Source of the DNA: Legionellales bacterium UBA4759
GTDB taxonomy: Bacteria > Pseudomonadota > Gammaproteobacteria > Legionellales > Legionellaceae
Length of the DNA stretch: 18,582 nt
Assembly (NCBI GenBank): GCA_002403515.1
Contig: DHHZ01000018.1
Location: forward strand, 1-18,582
Direction of reading: 5' to 3'
Under the pieces are notes generated by a model. That model did no database searches and was not told where the DNA came from. It worked only from the letters and a program-made list of their open reading frames with translations. Position 1 is the stretch's first letter, and each line of letters begins with the position of its first letter. The position numbers and the translations under genes are program-made. Positions 1 through 8,060 of the stretch are shown here, piece after piece.

Positions 1-890
1 CCTTTGTGCTCAGGGATTGGTGCATTTGTTTTCTTAGGATAAAGTCTTTTTTCAAGGTCTTTATGATTCGGGAAAAAACTGCCAATATGGGCAACAACAT
101 CTTTAGGTAATTTATTTTCTTTCTCTAGTGACATCAGTGCCCATTTTGAAACTTGTTCATCAAAACGAATCTTTAATAAAGAGTCACTCAGCTTGCCAAG
201 GGTGATTTTAAAATCAATGTGTTCATAAATCTCAGATAATAAGAGATATATGTTAAAACATACTGCCGCCAGTGAAATGCTTAGCACATAAATGAAAATA
301 TCAAGTTCTGAAATTGCAATACTTAAGAGCAAGATATAACATACTGTCACAATGATAATACACAGCAGCATCACTAAGCGAAGGTATAAAGTATCGTTTT
401 TTGTGCATGCTTGCATATATGCAATCCCCCCTGCCTCATACAGTAAGCATAATTTTTCTTCAAATGAACGGCAAAAAACTCCCGGATTATTCATATCCCC
501 ATCAGCAAGAATAGTTCGATAGGTCCTAATTAAATAAGAAATTTTATGATCGTAAGGATTCACTGTGTGTAAATCTTCGATTAAAAATAAATTAAGAGCC
601 GGAATGAGATGTTTATATTGGTTTCGAGGGTCATCCTGAATGTATTTTTTCAGTCTTCTCAAGTTTTGTACATTCTCTTGGTGATTTTCTTTAGGGATGA
701 CCCACCAATTAAAATTCTTAAGTTTTTTTTGAATATCTTGCAATTCTTCTAAGCTTAATTGGGCTAGTTTTTTTTTAAAATTCATGAGTTTTGAATAACA
801 AGGTTGTCTTTCTTTATCGCTAAATTCAGAAAAATCATACAACATCGCAAATTTAATAAAAATCTCTTCTCGAATTTTTAAATGGGTCAT
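1..890 (-). CDS. Two-TM membrane protein of unknown function, partial (C-terminus cut by window edge)
   Basis: Reading the minus strand from the ATG at 890-888 gives an open frame of 296 codons that runs off the left edge without a stop, so the C-terminus is missing. I do not recognise the family. The first ~165 residues are polar, Lys/Leu/Asn-rich and probably helical. Two adjacent hydrophobic segments follow at about residues 171-193 and 198-218, with only a few residues between them, forming a likely membrane hairpin. A charged cytoplasmic-type tail comes next. There is no signal peptide. The upstream GGATG is a weak ribosome-binding site. The gene starts 76 bases after the sua5 stop on the same strand, so it could be read from the dab-sua5 operon or from its own promoter. 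A polar domain plus a TM hairpin is common in host-associated Legionellales proteins, but I assign no function. Confidence 0.75.
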   Translation of the reverse strand, partial: MTHLKIREEIFIKFAMLYDFSEFSDKERQPCYSKLMNFKKKLAQLSLEELQDIQKKLKNFNWWVIPKENHQENVQNLRRLKKYIQDDPRNQYKHLIPALNLFLIEDLHTVNPYDHKISYLIRTYRTILADGDMNNPGVFCRSFEEKLCLLYEAGGIAYMQACTKNDTLYLRLVMLLCIIIVTVCYILLLSIAISELDIFIYVLSISLAAVCFNIYLLLSEIYEHIDFKITLGKLSDSLLKIRFDEQVSKWALMSLEKENKLPKDVVAHIGSFFPNHKDLEKRLYPKKTNAPIPEHK

Positions 891-966
891 TGAATTACAT
901 CCAGAGAATAAATTAACCATATTTTATCAAAAAAAACATAAAGTAAAATTTATTACCAAGTTATAT

Positions 967-1878
967 TCAAAGTGAACGCGCGGCTCTTTGAATTTTATCA
1001 GCAATCATCTGTAATGTTTGACCAACGGGTCTTTCAATCAATATATTTTTAAACCTACTTTCATCAGCGATTTTTAACTGATAGTAAAATTCATAGCAAA
1101 TTTGTTGAAAATCATCCGGGAATTGATAGTCAATTTTAAGTGCTTTATAAGCATTAAAACACATCACGTAATAATCATCCAATGGGATATCAAGCTGTTG
1201 AATATTATCAAAATAATAACAAGGTTTATGAGGTTGATAATGTTTGGTACAGGCCCCAGGAACCTTGATTGTTGAGGGCTCAAAATTCGTTGAACTTAGG
1301 TTCAATTGACCGGGTCTTAGAACTTGGCCAATATGATTAGCCATGTCAACAATCGTTGACTCTATACCAACTTCACAGCGCCCACCATCCAAAATAACCA
1401 AATTTTCATGGATAAAATGCTTTTGCACATGTTGAGCTGTTGTTGGACTTAATTTTTCAAAAGGATTGGCAGAGGGCGCAACCAATGGTTTGCCGAAAGA
1501 TTTTAACAAACTTATCATCAAAGGATGACTTGGTGCTCGAATTGCAACGGTATCTTGCCCACCGGTAATCAATGGTGTAACAGCATTGGCTTTCAAGCGA
1601 AAAACAAGTGTTAAAGGACCGGGCCAAAATTTTTTCATCAAATCTTGGGCCTGCGGTGGAATAGACAAAACCCATTGTGACAAATCCCACTCTGGCAAGA
1701 CATGCATGATCAAGGGGTGCTGGGTAGGGCGATTTTTTATTTTAAAAATTTTTTGAATAGCTTTTTCATTTTGATAATCAGCCGCCAAGCCATACACTGT
1801 CTCTGTTGGAATCCCAACAACTTCCCCTTCTTCCAACTTTTTTAAAATCAATGACTCATCATGGGTAATAAAACTCAT
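967..1878 (-). CDS. sua5: L-threonylcarbamoyladenylate synthase, Sua5 type
   Basis: Makes L-threonylcarbamoyl-AMP from threonine, bicarbonate and ATP, the first step of the t6A37 modification of ANN-decoding tRNAs. The YrdC domain covers about residues 5-190 and shows the family motifs: GIPTETVYGLAAD near residue 22, KNRP, PGPLTLVF, AIRAPSHP, APSAN, GIESTIVD and LRPGQ. A linker (PGACTKHYQPHKP) leads into a C-terminal ~85-residue Sua5 domain, so at 303 residues this is the long Sua5 form rather than short TsaC. The start follows AGAGG with a 7-base spacer. It lies 12 bases after the DUF6671-like gene and seems to be in the dab operon. That is notable because its substrate, bicarbonate, is what a DAB pump supplies, though the link is only speculation. 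Confidence 0.95.
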   Translation of the reverse strand: MSFITHDESLILKKLEEGEVVGIPTETVYGLAADYQNEKAIQKIFKIKNRPTQHPLIMHVLPEWDLSQWVLSIPPQAQDLMKKFWPGPLTLVFRLKANAVTPLITGGQDTVAIRAPSHPLMISLLKSFGKPLVAPSANPFEKLSPTTAQHVQKHFIHENLVILDGGRCEVGIESTIVDMANHIGQVLRPGQLNLSSTNFEPSTIKVPGACTKHYQPHKPCYYFDNIQQLDIPLDDYYVMCFNAYKALKIDYQFPDDFQQICYEFYYQLKIADESRFKNILIERPVGQTLQMIADKIQRAARSL

Positions 1879-1890
1879 TTAACAACCTCT

Positions 1891-2724
1891 TTAAGGATTA
1901 CAAAATTGACAATACTGCGGATTGATGTGCTCTTTACCATCAGATCTTGCTTTTTTTTCTTGATAATCACATCGAATACAACCCCACAATTCAAACGCGT
2001 GGATTTCTGTTGGCATTTGACATTGCTGACATGATAAAAAACCTGTTACGCTCTTTTGGCCAAATCCAGGCGTATGACATTGGGGACAAGGGCATAGAAT
2101 TCTTAAAACCAATTTTTCAGCCAGTTTTGCGATGACGCCCATGCGTGTCGGGTTCATCATCGCCCGCATATCGGTACTCAATAACAATTGATTATCTCGC
2201 TCAAAACCTTGCTCTAATGCGAGCAACAATTCTTGTTTAGTTTTTAATCCTTTGGCAATAACTTGATTTAAATTGGATGTCTGCACACATATTCCATGCG
2301 AGGGAAAACCCACCTGCTTACAAAAAGCACTTACATCTGTGTTTTTATCCACAAATTTTGTTTGGTAATTGGTGTCTTCGGTTATCATCTCTTCATAAAT
2401 ACATAAATTGGCCTGGGTATCCACAAAAACCATGATTTCATGCGAATAAGGAATAAAAGGGATATAAGGATGAGGGCCAAAGCTGCCCTCAGATGCTATC
2501 GCATAAGAAAGATTTGCTGCTTTGGCTGCCTGCAATGCCTTGGTTTTACAAGTGGTCATCGCATCATACAAACGAGGGATTTCACCTGTAAAAGTTCCTA
2601 ACTTATCGGTATCCAAATCACTCACCAGAATCTTCGATTGCAAATGCTTTATAAAAGCAGGTGCAATGGCTTTTTCTTTTTGATGCTGGCTTGCAATCAG
2701 TATGGTTTCATTGAGATAAGTCAT
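1891..2724 (-). CDS. DUF6671-like protein with C-terminal zinc ribbons
   Basis: A 277-residue soluble protein whose layout matches what I remember of the DUF6671 family. The N-terminal ~200 residues are a mixed alpha/beta domain that includes ASEGSFGPHP near residue 77, a conserved-looking segment. The C-terminal ~65 residues carry four CxxC pairs (CPQC, CQQC, CIRC, CQFC), enough for two zinc-ribbon-like sites, and end in QYCQFCNP. No enzymatic activity is known to me for this family. The ATG directly follows the TAA of the PII-like gene, with GGAG six bases upstream, so translation is probably coupled. The gene sits in the dab-sua5 operon. Family assignment is from memory; the zinc ribbons are seen directly. 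Confidence 0.8.
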   Translation of the reverse strand: MTYLNETILIASQHQKEKAIAPAFIKHLQSKILVSDLDTDKLGTFTGEIPRLYDAMTTCKTKALQAAKAANLSYAIASEGSFGPHPYIPFIPYSHEIMVFVDTQANLCIYEEMITEDTNYQTKFVDKNTDVSAFCKQVGFPSHGICVQTSNLNQVIAKGLKTKQELLLALEQGFERDNQLLLSTDMRAMMNPTRMGVIAKLAEKLVLRILCPCPQCHTPGFGQKSVTGFLSCQQCQMPTEIHAFELWGCIRCDYQEKKARSDGKEHINPQYCQFCNP

Positions 2725-3075
2725 TTATTTCTCCGATTTGAAATAATCCAAGCGAGAAACTGAAACATCCGAAATAAACATCACCCCCGATTGTTCTCTA
2801 AAAATATCTTTCATTTTTTTTGCAATTCGACCAATCGATTCTTCGGATGATACGGCAATAAACATGACTTGAACTGTTTTGTCATTAAACAACAAATTAC
2901 CCTCATGAAAACCACTGTGTCCAAATCCTGATATATTTCTCATTAAAGTATATCCTGAAATCCCCGCCTCAACCAAATAATTTGCCACTAAAGATTCATA
3001 TTCACCCAATATGATTATTTCAATTTTTTTCATGGGATATAAATCCAATTGTGAATTTATATGGATAATATTCAT
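2725..3075 (-). CDS. PII-like regulatory protein of the DAB bicarbonate pump
   Basis: A small protein of 116 residues from the ATG at 3075. It resembles the PII-like proteins (CPII/SbtB type) encoded with inorganic-carbon transporters. It has a beta-alpha-beta start (MKKIEIIILGEYES), a central glycine-rich stretch typical of a T-loop (ISGFGHSGFHEGN), a beta strand (KTVQVMFIAVS), then a helix and a C-terminal ISDVSV strand. CPII proteins bind adenine nucleotides and bicarbonate; whether this one does cannot be seen. A longer frame starts at 3102 inside dabA. I choose 3075 because GAGG lies 8-9 bases upstream and it begins two bases after the dabA stop. This leaves a ~14-residue extension before the usual PII start. 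It probably modulates DabA/DabB. Confidence 0.8.
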   Translation of the reverse strand: MNIIHINSQLDLYPMKKIEIIILGEYESLVANYLVEAGISGYTLMRNISGFGHSGFHEGNLLFNDKTVQVMFIAVSSEESIGRIAKKMKDIFREQSGVMFISDVSVSRLDYFKSEK

Positions 3076-3077
3076 CG

Positions 3078-5330
3078 CTATACCTCTCCTATTCTTGTCC
3101 ATGAATTGTTTGACTCTAAACGATAAAAACTTTTATCTTTTGGATCTATAACCAAAAGATGTACCCACTGATTTAAAAATAACTTCTGTAAAATCTCATG
3201 CTTTTCGATTAGTTTTTCGACTCTAGACCGTGGTGCATAAACCACACTTAATAAACGCTGCGGTTGATGGAAAGAGTCTTTGTCGTTGGCATTGACCGAT
3301 TGCAAAGCCAAACCATGCATCAAATCACTACCATTACCCTGCATAATCCCAAATTTACCGACCACATTATGCGTTATCTTACTGCCACTGCCGTAGTTGA
3401 CATTATCCAAAGTTGAAAATAGATATTGGCAATTGATCCATTGCGCAACAACCATGGGTGCTGTGAGTATGGTCTCTAAAAGCTGTCCATGGTCATCTAT
3501 TTCCCAATCGTAGGAATGTAAAAAACAACGGCCATCGAGATTCATATCCTTTGTGAGCAAACGGGGTGCTACAATAAACGCAGCATTTCGAGCCAAGCCC
3601 CATTCAGGACGAGCTTCAGACCAATTCAAGCTTTTTTTAAGCACAGAATGATTGTTGTCAAAAAATTGACTTCTGTAAGTTGCATTTTGTTGCTGTGCAA
3701 GCTGCAAATGCGCTTTAAAGTTTTTAAGCAAGTCTTGATGCTTTCCAGAAGATTTTTCGTGCAACCAACATTCATCGGTTGTTGTATCATGCGCTGCAGA
3801 CATAAAAACAGTATCGTGAGGAATATCAATACCATTTTCCTTGAGAGCCTTTCTTATAAAAGGTTGATTGAGGATGCTGGCTAGGATTTTAGCATTGTCT
3901 CCACCATGATTACCCCCGCAAGCACCGCAATCCAAGGCTGAAGCATAAGGGTTGTTGGTGGTGGTGCTTTGATGTCCACAAAAAACCACTACTTTTGCGA
4001 AGTTTTTAGTTAAACCCATCAATCTTAAAATCACATCGGCATAGGCAATTTGTTCTTTTTCAGGAATACCATGATGTTGTTCTTGGCATTTGATGCTGAG
4101 TTTCGTATCAACATTGGGGATGAGTTTATTTTTGATAAAATTCACAAATGTTTGAAAGAATTCTGGGTAAAAATTCTTAAAAAACATCCCAACCCCACAC
4201 CAAGGCCCCATGGCATCTGCCAGATTAAACGGCGTGGTATAGTTATATTTTAATTGCTGATAAGCGCCAACGAATGAGTCCAGTAAATCCTGACGATTTT
4301 CATACATAGACTTTTCTTTTGAAGAGCCTTCGATTTCCGTATAAATATCAAAACGCGGCTTGAGTAACACCGGACAGCACTCTTTGACTTGTCTTTGCGC
4401 GTAATCATGTATTCGAACGGGTAATCCAAAAAAGCCTGCAAAACCTAGGGTTTCATATGCGCCCAAGCGTTCAAGTTTATTTCTAAAAGGCTCAGAGCGC
4501 ACATCAATACAAAAAACCATCTGCACATCAGGTGTTTTTTGTTCTTCATTTAAAAGAGGCAATGATTGTCTCATATTTTGAATTAACGTTTTAGAGTAAT
4601 CACCTTCATTGTTTTTTATAGACTCTAATTCTAATAAATAGTCATGACTTAAGATTTCATTTTTTTTTTCAACAACAATTTCTGGCCAAAGGACATAGGT
4701 AATCACTAACCTAACTGCCATGTATTGCACAAGATTGATAGGCAACTTATTTTTTAAGTGCTTGGAGTTACTCCAAAGACTTAGCCATTTGACATAGCCC
4801 CCCCATCCAGGCAAATATGAAAAATTTTGTACCAAGAACTCTTCATATTGAGCTGGTGGAATATTTAACCCATTCAAGCACATTATAATGGCTTCTTGAG
4901 GCGTTTGCGGTAATTTAGCCAACCAATTTTTGATGGCTTGTTGTCCTGAATGTAATTGATAATCAAATAAGGCCAATTCACAAAAATTTCGATAAAAGCC
5001 TTTTTCACGATGAGGCATTTCAATTGTACCTTGCCCCATATCCAAAAAAGCTCCAGACCATTTGATCATTTCTTTATTCACCAATTCCAGGCGAGAGCTG
5101 TGATGTTGTAGGCGATGCATCTGAAAACTTTGCTTGACCGCTTCGTCAAAAGGTTCATCTTCAAAACCTTGCAAAGGATTACAAGCAATGAAAGTTTCCA
5201 TCGGCCATACTGGGGTTAGAAATTTTGCAGCATGGCTCACTAAACTATCCACATCATAAGTCATTTGTTTATTTTTCCCCTCAACAGGTATCGTTTTTTT
5301 AATGTTTTCAACAGTTAAATTCTCTTTCAT
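3078..5330 (-). CDS. dabA: DabA, catalytic subunit of the DAB inorganic-carbon pump (DUF2309/UPF0753)
   Basis: DabA is a zinc-dependent, beta-carbonic-anhydrase-like protein. With DabB it forms a pump that hydrates CO2 vectorially and accumulates bicarbonate in the cytoplasm. Proposed zinc and active-site residues match the pattern known from Halothiobacillus DabA. Numbered from an ATG at 5336, they are C276 and D278 in FCIDVRSE, H455 in CGHQS and C470 in LDCGACGG. The His-to-Cys spacing of 15 is the same as in that protein. Other family stretches are TFIACNPLQGF near residue 48 and FAGFFGLP near 299. Two ATGs are possible. The one at 5330 has AAGGA at a 6-base spacing, while the one at 5336 abuts it, so I prefer 5330 (750 residues). 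It lies directly behind dabB and is intact. Confidence 0.95.
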   Translation of the reverse strand: MKENLTVENIKKTIPVEGKNKQMTYDVDSLVSHAAKFLTPVWPMETFIACNPLQGFEDEPFDEAVKQSFQMHRLQHHSSRLELVNKEMIKWSGAFLDMGQGTIEMPHREKGFYRNFCELALFDYQLHSGQQAIKNWLAKLPQTPQEAIIMCLNGLNIPPAQYEEFLVQNFSYLPGWGGYVKWLSLWSNSKHLKNKLPINLVQYMAVRLVITYVLWPEIVVEKKNEILSHDYLLELESIKNNEGDYSKTLIQNMRQSLPLLNEEQKTPDVQMVFCIDVRSEPFRNKLERLGAYETLGFAGFFGLPVRIHDYAQRQVKECCPVLLKPRFDIYTEIEGSSKEKSMYENRQDLLDSFVGAYQQLKYNYTTPFNLADAMGPWCGVGMFFKNFYPEFFQTFVNFIKNKLIPNVDTKLSIKCQEQHHGIPEKEQIAYADVILRLMGLTKNFAKVVVFCGHQSTTTNNPYASALDCGACGGNHGGDNAKILASILNQPFIRKALKENGIDIPHDTVFMSAAHDTTTDECWLHEKSSGKHQDLLKNFKAHLQLAQQQNATYRSQFFDNNHSVLKKSLNWSEARPEWGLARNAAFIVAPRLLTKDMNLDGRCFLHSYDWEIDDHGQLLETILTAPMVVAQWINCQYLFSTLDNVNYGSGSKITHNVVGKFGIMQGNGSDLMHGLALQSVNANDKDSFHQPQRLLSVVYAPRSRVEKLIEKHEILQKLFLNQWVHLLVIDPKDKSFYRLESNNSWTRIGEV

Positions 5331-5339
5331 GATCATTCC

Positions 5340-6734
5340 TTAAAATCGATAAGTTTGTCTAAAAGATGTAAAGGTTTTTGTATAAGGTTGACTGGCATTT
5401 AAAGCCCATACATAAGCCCTTTGACCGAATTGAGATTGCTTAATTCTTAAAAACCATTCTGAATTTTTAAATATCCAAATGATTGCCAACAATCCAAAGC
5501 CTAGGAGATAAAGAGGATTCAGGGCTTGTGGTAATGTGAACGCATCTGTAAAACAAGACTCTATCATTCGCAAGCTCACACCATAAACACCCGAAAATAC
5601 GCTGACAAGCGCCATATCAAGGAATAAATGATTTTTACCAACAAGCCCCTTAGACAATTGCCAGAGTGTAATAAACACCATACCTATTAATATCCATCGG
5701 GTGTTGAGCACACTTAAATCAATATCTGCACTGTAAATAAATAAGCCCAAAGCGAGCATCGTCGAGATAAACACCCCAACGTAATGCTTAAAATCACAAG
5801 AGATATGCTCACACTCAAATTTGGCCTGAACTGCAGAACCTGAATTTAAAAATAAGTAAGCTTTAAATAAGCCATGCCAACATAAATGCGCAACTGCCGC
5901 AGGGAACAAACCCATACCACATTGCATAAACATAAAGCCCATTTGCGCCATGGTAGAATTGGCCAACATTTTTTTAATATCAACCTGAATAAGCTTCCAA
6001 AATCCACCCAATAAGGCAGTAACTAGTCCCATGCCAAAAATGAAATACATCAGTGCACTATCATTTGAAATGACATGATGGTATTTAACCAATAAGATAC
6101 CCCCACCATTGACAATCCCAGCATGCATGAGGGCAGATACAGGTGTTGGTGAGTTCAAAGAGCTTAATAGCCATCGATGAAAAGGCCAAATTGCCGATTG
6201 ACACATGGCTGCCAATACAAGACACCATGGCGCAAAAGCGTATTGTGGGAAAATAAAAGCAACTGCTAGAAAAATACTTCCTAAAGTTAAAATACCTGCT
6301 GTATAAATTCCTGAGTATTTTGCAGCCATCCACTGACTTTTATGAGTCATTAAACTGGCTAGCAATAAACCGTTCAAGCTCCAAAAAATCCAAAATAAAC
6401 TGTCTAGTTGACTAAAAACCATTAAATGTGATGAAACGGTCAAACCCGCTAGTTTGATGAAGTAAGCCCCATATTTTCTATCACCTTGCATATAGCTTAA
6501 TGAAAATTTTTGGACATTAAGGCTTACAAATAAAATTAAACTACTTAAAAGATAAGCTATTTTTAAACTTGAGCTTGTATCAACGAATAAGCCTGTAAGA
6601 CTGGCTATAAAGCCAATGAAAGTAATACTCATAAAACTTTTAACCGACCAAGACATGTTCTTGATGGCCAGCAAAAGCATCAGCACAAATCCGATGACAG
6701 GGATGCTTACCCCCAATAAATAATAGACATTCAC
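5340..6734 (-). CDS. dabB: DabB, NuoL/Mrp-like membrane subunit of the DAB pump
   Basis: A very hydrophobic protein with about a dozen membrane segments, of the proton-translocating antiporter family (NuoL/M/N, MrpA/D). In the DAB system this subunit couples ion flow to CO2 hydration by DabA. The diagnostic motif SPTPVSALMHAGIVNGGG lies near residue 200, followed by a conserved region with lysines facing the channel (WKLIQVDIKKMLANSTMAQMGFM). The longest frame begins at an ATG at 6746. However, a strong GGAGG (6740-6744) lies inside that extension, five bases before a GTG at 6734, so the real start is probably this GTG (464 residues). It is the first gene of the operon and dabA starts 9 bases after its stop. 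The likely promoter is at 6771-6799. Confidence 0.93.
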   Translation of the reverse strand: MNVYYLLGVSIPVIGFVLMLLLAIKNMSWSVKSFMSITFIGFIASLTGLFVDTSSSLKIAYLLSSLILFVSLNVQKFSLSYMQGDRKYGAYFIKLAGLTVSSHLMVFSQLDSLFWIFWSLNGLLLASLMTHKSQWMAAKYSGIYTAGILTLGSIFLAVAFIFPQYAFAPWCLVLAAMCQSAIWPFHRWLLSSLNSPTPVSALMHAGIVNGGGILLVKYHHVISNDSALMYFIFGMGLVTALLGGFWKLIQVDIKKMLANSTMAQMGFMFMQCGMGLFPAAVAHLCWHGLFKAYLFLNSGSAVQAKFECEHISCDFKHYVGVFISTMLALGLFIYSADIDLSVLNTRWILIGMVFITLWQLSKGLVGKNHLFLDMALVSVFSGVYGVSLRMIESCFTDAFTLPQALNPLYLLGFGLLAIIWIFKNSEWFLRIKQSQFGQRAYVWALNASQPYTKTFTSFRQTYRF

Positions 6735-6770
6735 TTTAACCTCCATTAAAATTTCTACTTTCTCAACATA

Positions 6771-6799
6771 AATGTAGTAGAAAAACTAATATTAGTAAA
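6771..6799 (-). promoter_or_regulatory. Putative promoter of the dabB-dabA operon
   Basis: On the minus strand TTTACT (6794-6799), a 17-base spacer and TACATT (6771-6776) form a sigma70-like promoter. The predicted start near 6764 is about 30 bases before the dabB GTG. The -35 box overlaps the perfect 12-base palindrome at 6785-6796, a good place for the divergent LysR protein to act. Confidence 0.45.
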
Positions 6800-6823
6800 A
6801 TTAATAATATTAATTTAATTAAT
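6785..6823. promoter_or_regulatory. Cluster of dyads, candidate LysR-type operator
   Basis: Three dyads lie in 39 bases between divergent dabB and lysR: the perfect palindrome ACTAATATTAGT (6785-6796), and two overlapping ATTAA-N5-TTAAT elements (6800-6814 and 6809-6823), which have the T-N11-A form expected of LysR-family boxes. The region is extremely AT-rich, so chance dyads are likely. Location is the main support. Confidence 0.4.
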
Positions 6824-6834
6824 AAGGAAATCTA

Positions 6835-7686
6835 ATGAATATTGATACCGTATCCCTTCAATGCTTTATTGCTGTTGCTGAAACCTTGAGTTTTACGAAA
6901 GCAGCAGAGATGGTAGGACGTACTCAATCTGCCGTTAGCCAACAAATTTCAAAACTTGAAAATTTGGTTGGAAAAGAGTTAATTCAACGAGGAAAAGAAC
7001 CATCTTTGACTCTAGATGGGGAAATATTTTTAACCTATGCCAGAAAAATTTATGGCCTACACCGAGAGCTATTTGATAGATTTAAAGAACCAGAGCTCAA
7101 AGGTGAAATTCATTTTGGTTTGCCTGAAGATTTTGCGCATATGATTTTATCGGATGTGCTGGTGGAATTTTCCAGACTGCATCCAAGAGTGATATTAAAT
7201 GTTGAATGTGATTTAACTTTAAATTTACTCAAAGATTTTGAAAAAAATAAATACGATCTGATTTTAATTAAAAATAATTTCAATCAACACCAGCCTATTG
7301 GCGATGTCATAAGCTCTGAGAGCGTCGAATGGGTGGGAAATCTCAAGCGTTTACCCGAATTGAACCAAAACAGCATTATTCCGCTAGTCTTGTCACCAAG
7401 TCCTTGTGTTTATCGAGAAAATGTAATTCAAGCGCTTGAAGATAATCAAATCAAATGGAACATGACCTATAGCAGTCCGAGTTATTCTGGGAAAATGGCG
7501 GCCGTAAGAGCTGGCTTGGGGATAACAGCCATTCAAAAAAGAATGATCCCATCGGATTTGAACGTATTACATTTGCCTTTTCTTCCCAAACTCAATGATA
7601 TTCAAATTAGTTTGATGAAATCAAATCCGATGAACAAAGTGGTCGAATCCTTGGCTTATTTCTTAATGAAAAAACTCTCAATCTAA
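6835..7686 (+). CDS. LysR-family transcriptional regulator, divergent from dabB
   Basis: A 283-residue regulator of normal family length. The winged HTH covers about residues 4-63 (LQCFIAVAETLSFTKAAEM, then QSAVSQQISKLENLVG), and the substrate-binding domain about residues 88-280. The latter includes GKMAAVRAGLGITAIQKRM, the usual C-terminal LysR pattern. The start is supported by AAGGA with a 6-base spacer. It is divergent from dabB, the classic arrangement of a LysR regulator and its target, so control of the DAB operon in response to carbon status is the natural inference (compare CbbR or CcmR). The ligand is unknown. It ends 11 bases before the converging Rieske gene. Confidence 0.93.
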   Translation: MNIDTVSLQCFIAVAETLSFTKAAEMVGRTQSAVSQQISKLENLVGKELIQRGKEPSLTLDGEIFLTYARKIYGLHRELFDRFKEPELKGEIHFGLPEDFAHMILSDVLVEFSRLHPRVILNVECDLTLNLLKDFEKNKYDLILIKNNFNQHQPIGDVISSESVEWVGNLKRLPELNQNSIIPLVLSPSPCVYRENVIQALEDNQIKWNMTYSSPSYSGKMAAVRAGLGITAIQKRMIPSDLNVLHLPFLPKLNDIQISLMKSNPMNKVVESLAYFLMKKLSI

Positions 7687-7697
7687 GCTATCAAGGG

Positions 7698-8051
7698 TTA
7701 TTGTAAATCGACCATAATTTTATTACCTTCAATTTTTACTGGGTAAACACTTAAATTTTTTGGTTTTGAAACCTTGCCAAGAACACCACTTAACATGGCA
7801 GGCCAAGGAGACCAACATTTCACCTCGCCAGAACATAAATCAAAAGCACTTTTATGAAACGGACAAACAATTTCGTTTTTTTCATTGATTTGTGCCTTTG
7901 CTAAAGGCAGTTTTAAATGGGGGCATTGAGATTGGGTGGCGTATATTTGGTCTTCATGCCAAATGAGCAAAATTCGATGAGCGTCTAAAGAAATAACTTG
8001 CCGCCCTTCCTTTTGCAGAGTATCTAAATCTGAAATATAATGCCAAGCCAT
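7698..8051 (-). CDS. Rieske [2Fe-2S] ferredoxin-like protein (NirD/dioxygenase-ferredoxin type)
   Basis: A small soluble Rieske protein of 117 residues. The cluster ligands are in C43-x-H45 (QCPHLKLPL) and C63-x2-H66 (CPFHKSAFDLCSG), separated by 17 residues, as in the Rieske family. No membrane anchor or catalytic domain is fused, so it is an electron carrier or a small subunit like NirD. I choose the ATG at 8051 because AAGGA lies 8 bases upstream; the ATG at 8060 abuts the AAGG. No partner oxygenase or reductase is in the window, so its electron acceptor cannot be named. Confidence 0.88.
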   Translation of the reverse strand: MAWHYISDLDTLQKEGRQVISLDAHRILLIWHEDQIYATQSQCPHLKLPLAKAQINEKNEIVCPFHKSAFDLCSGEVKCWSPWPAMLSGVLGKVSKPKNLSVYPVKIEGNKIMVDLQ

Positions 8052-8060
8052 ATCAATCAT

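Noticed and set aside
422..435. Perfect palindrome TTGCATATATGCAA (approximate position, near 415-437)
   Set aside because: It lies inside the coding frame of the partial membrane protein and has no promoter context; likely coincidence.
2725..3102. Longer start of the PII-like gene at 3102
   Set aside because: It would overlap dabA by 25 bases and lacks the well-placed GAGG found before the ATG at 3075.
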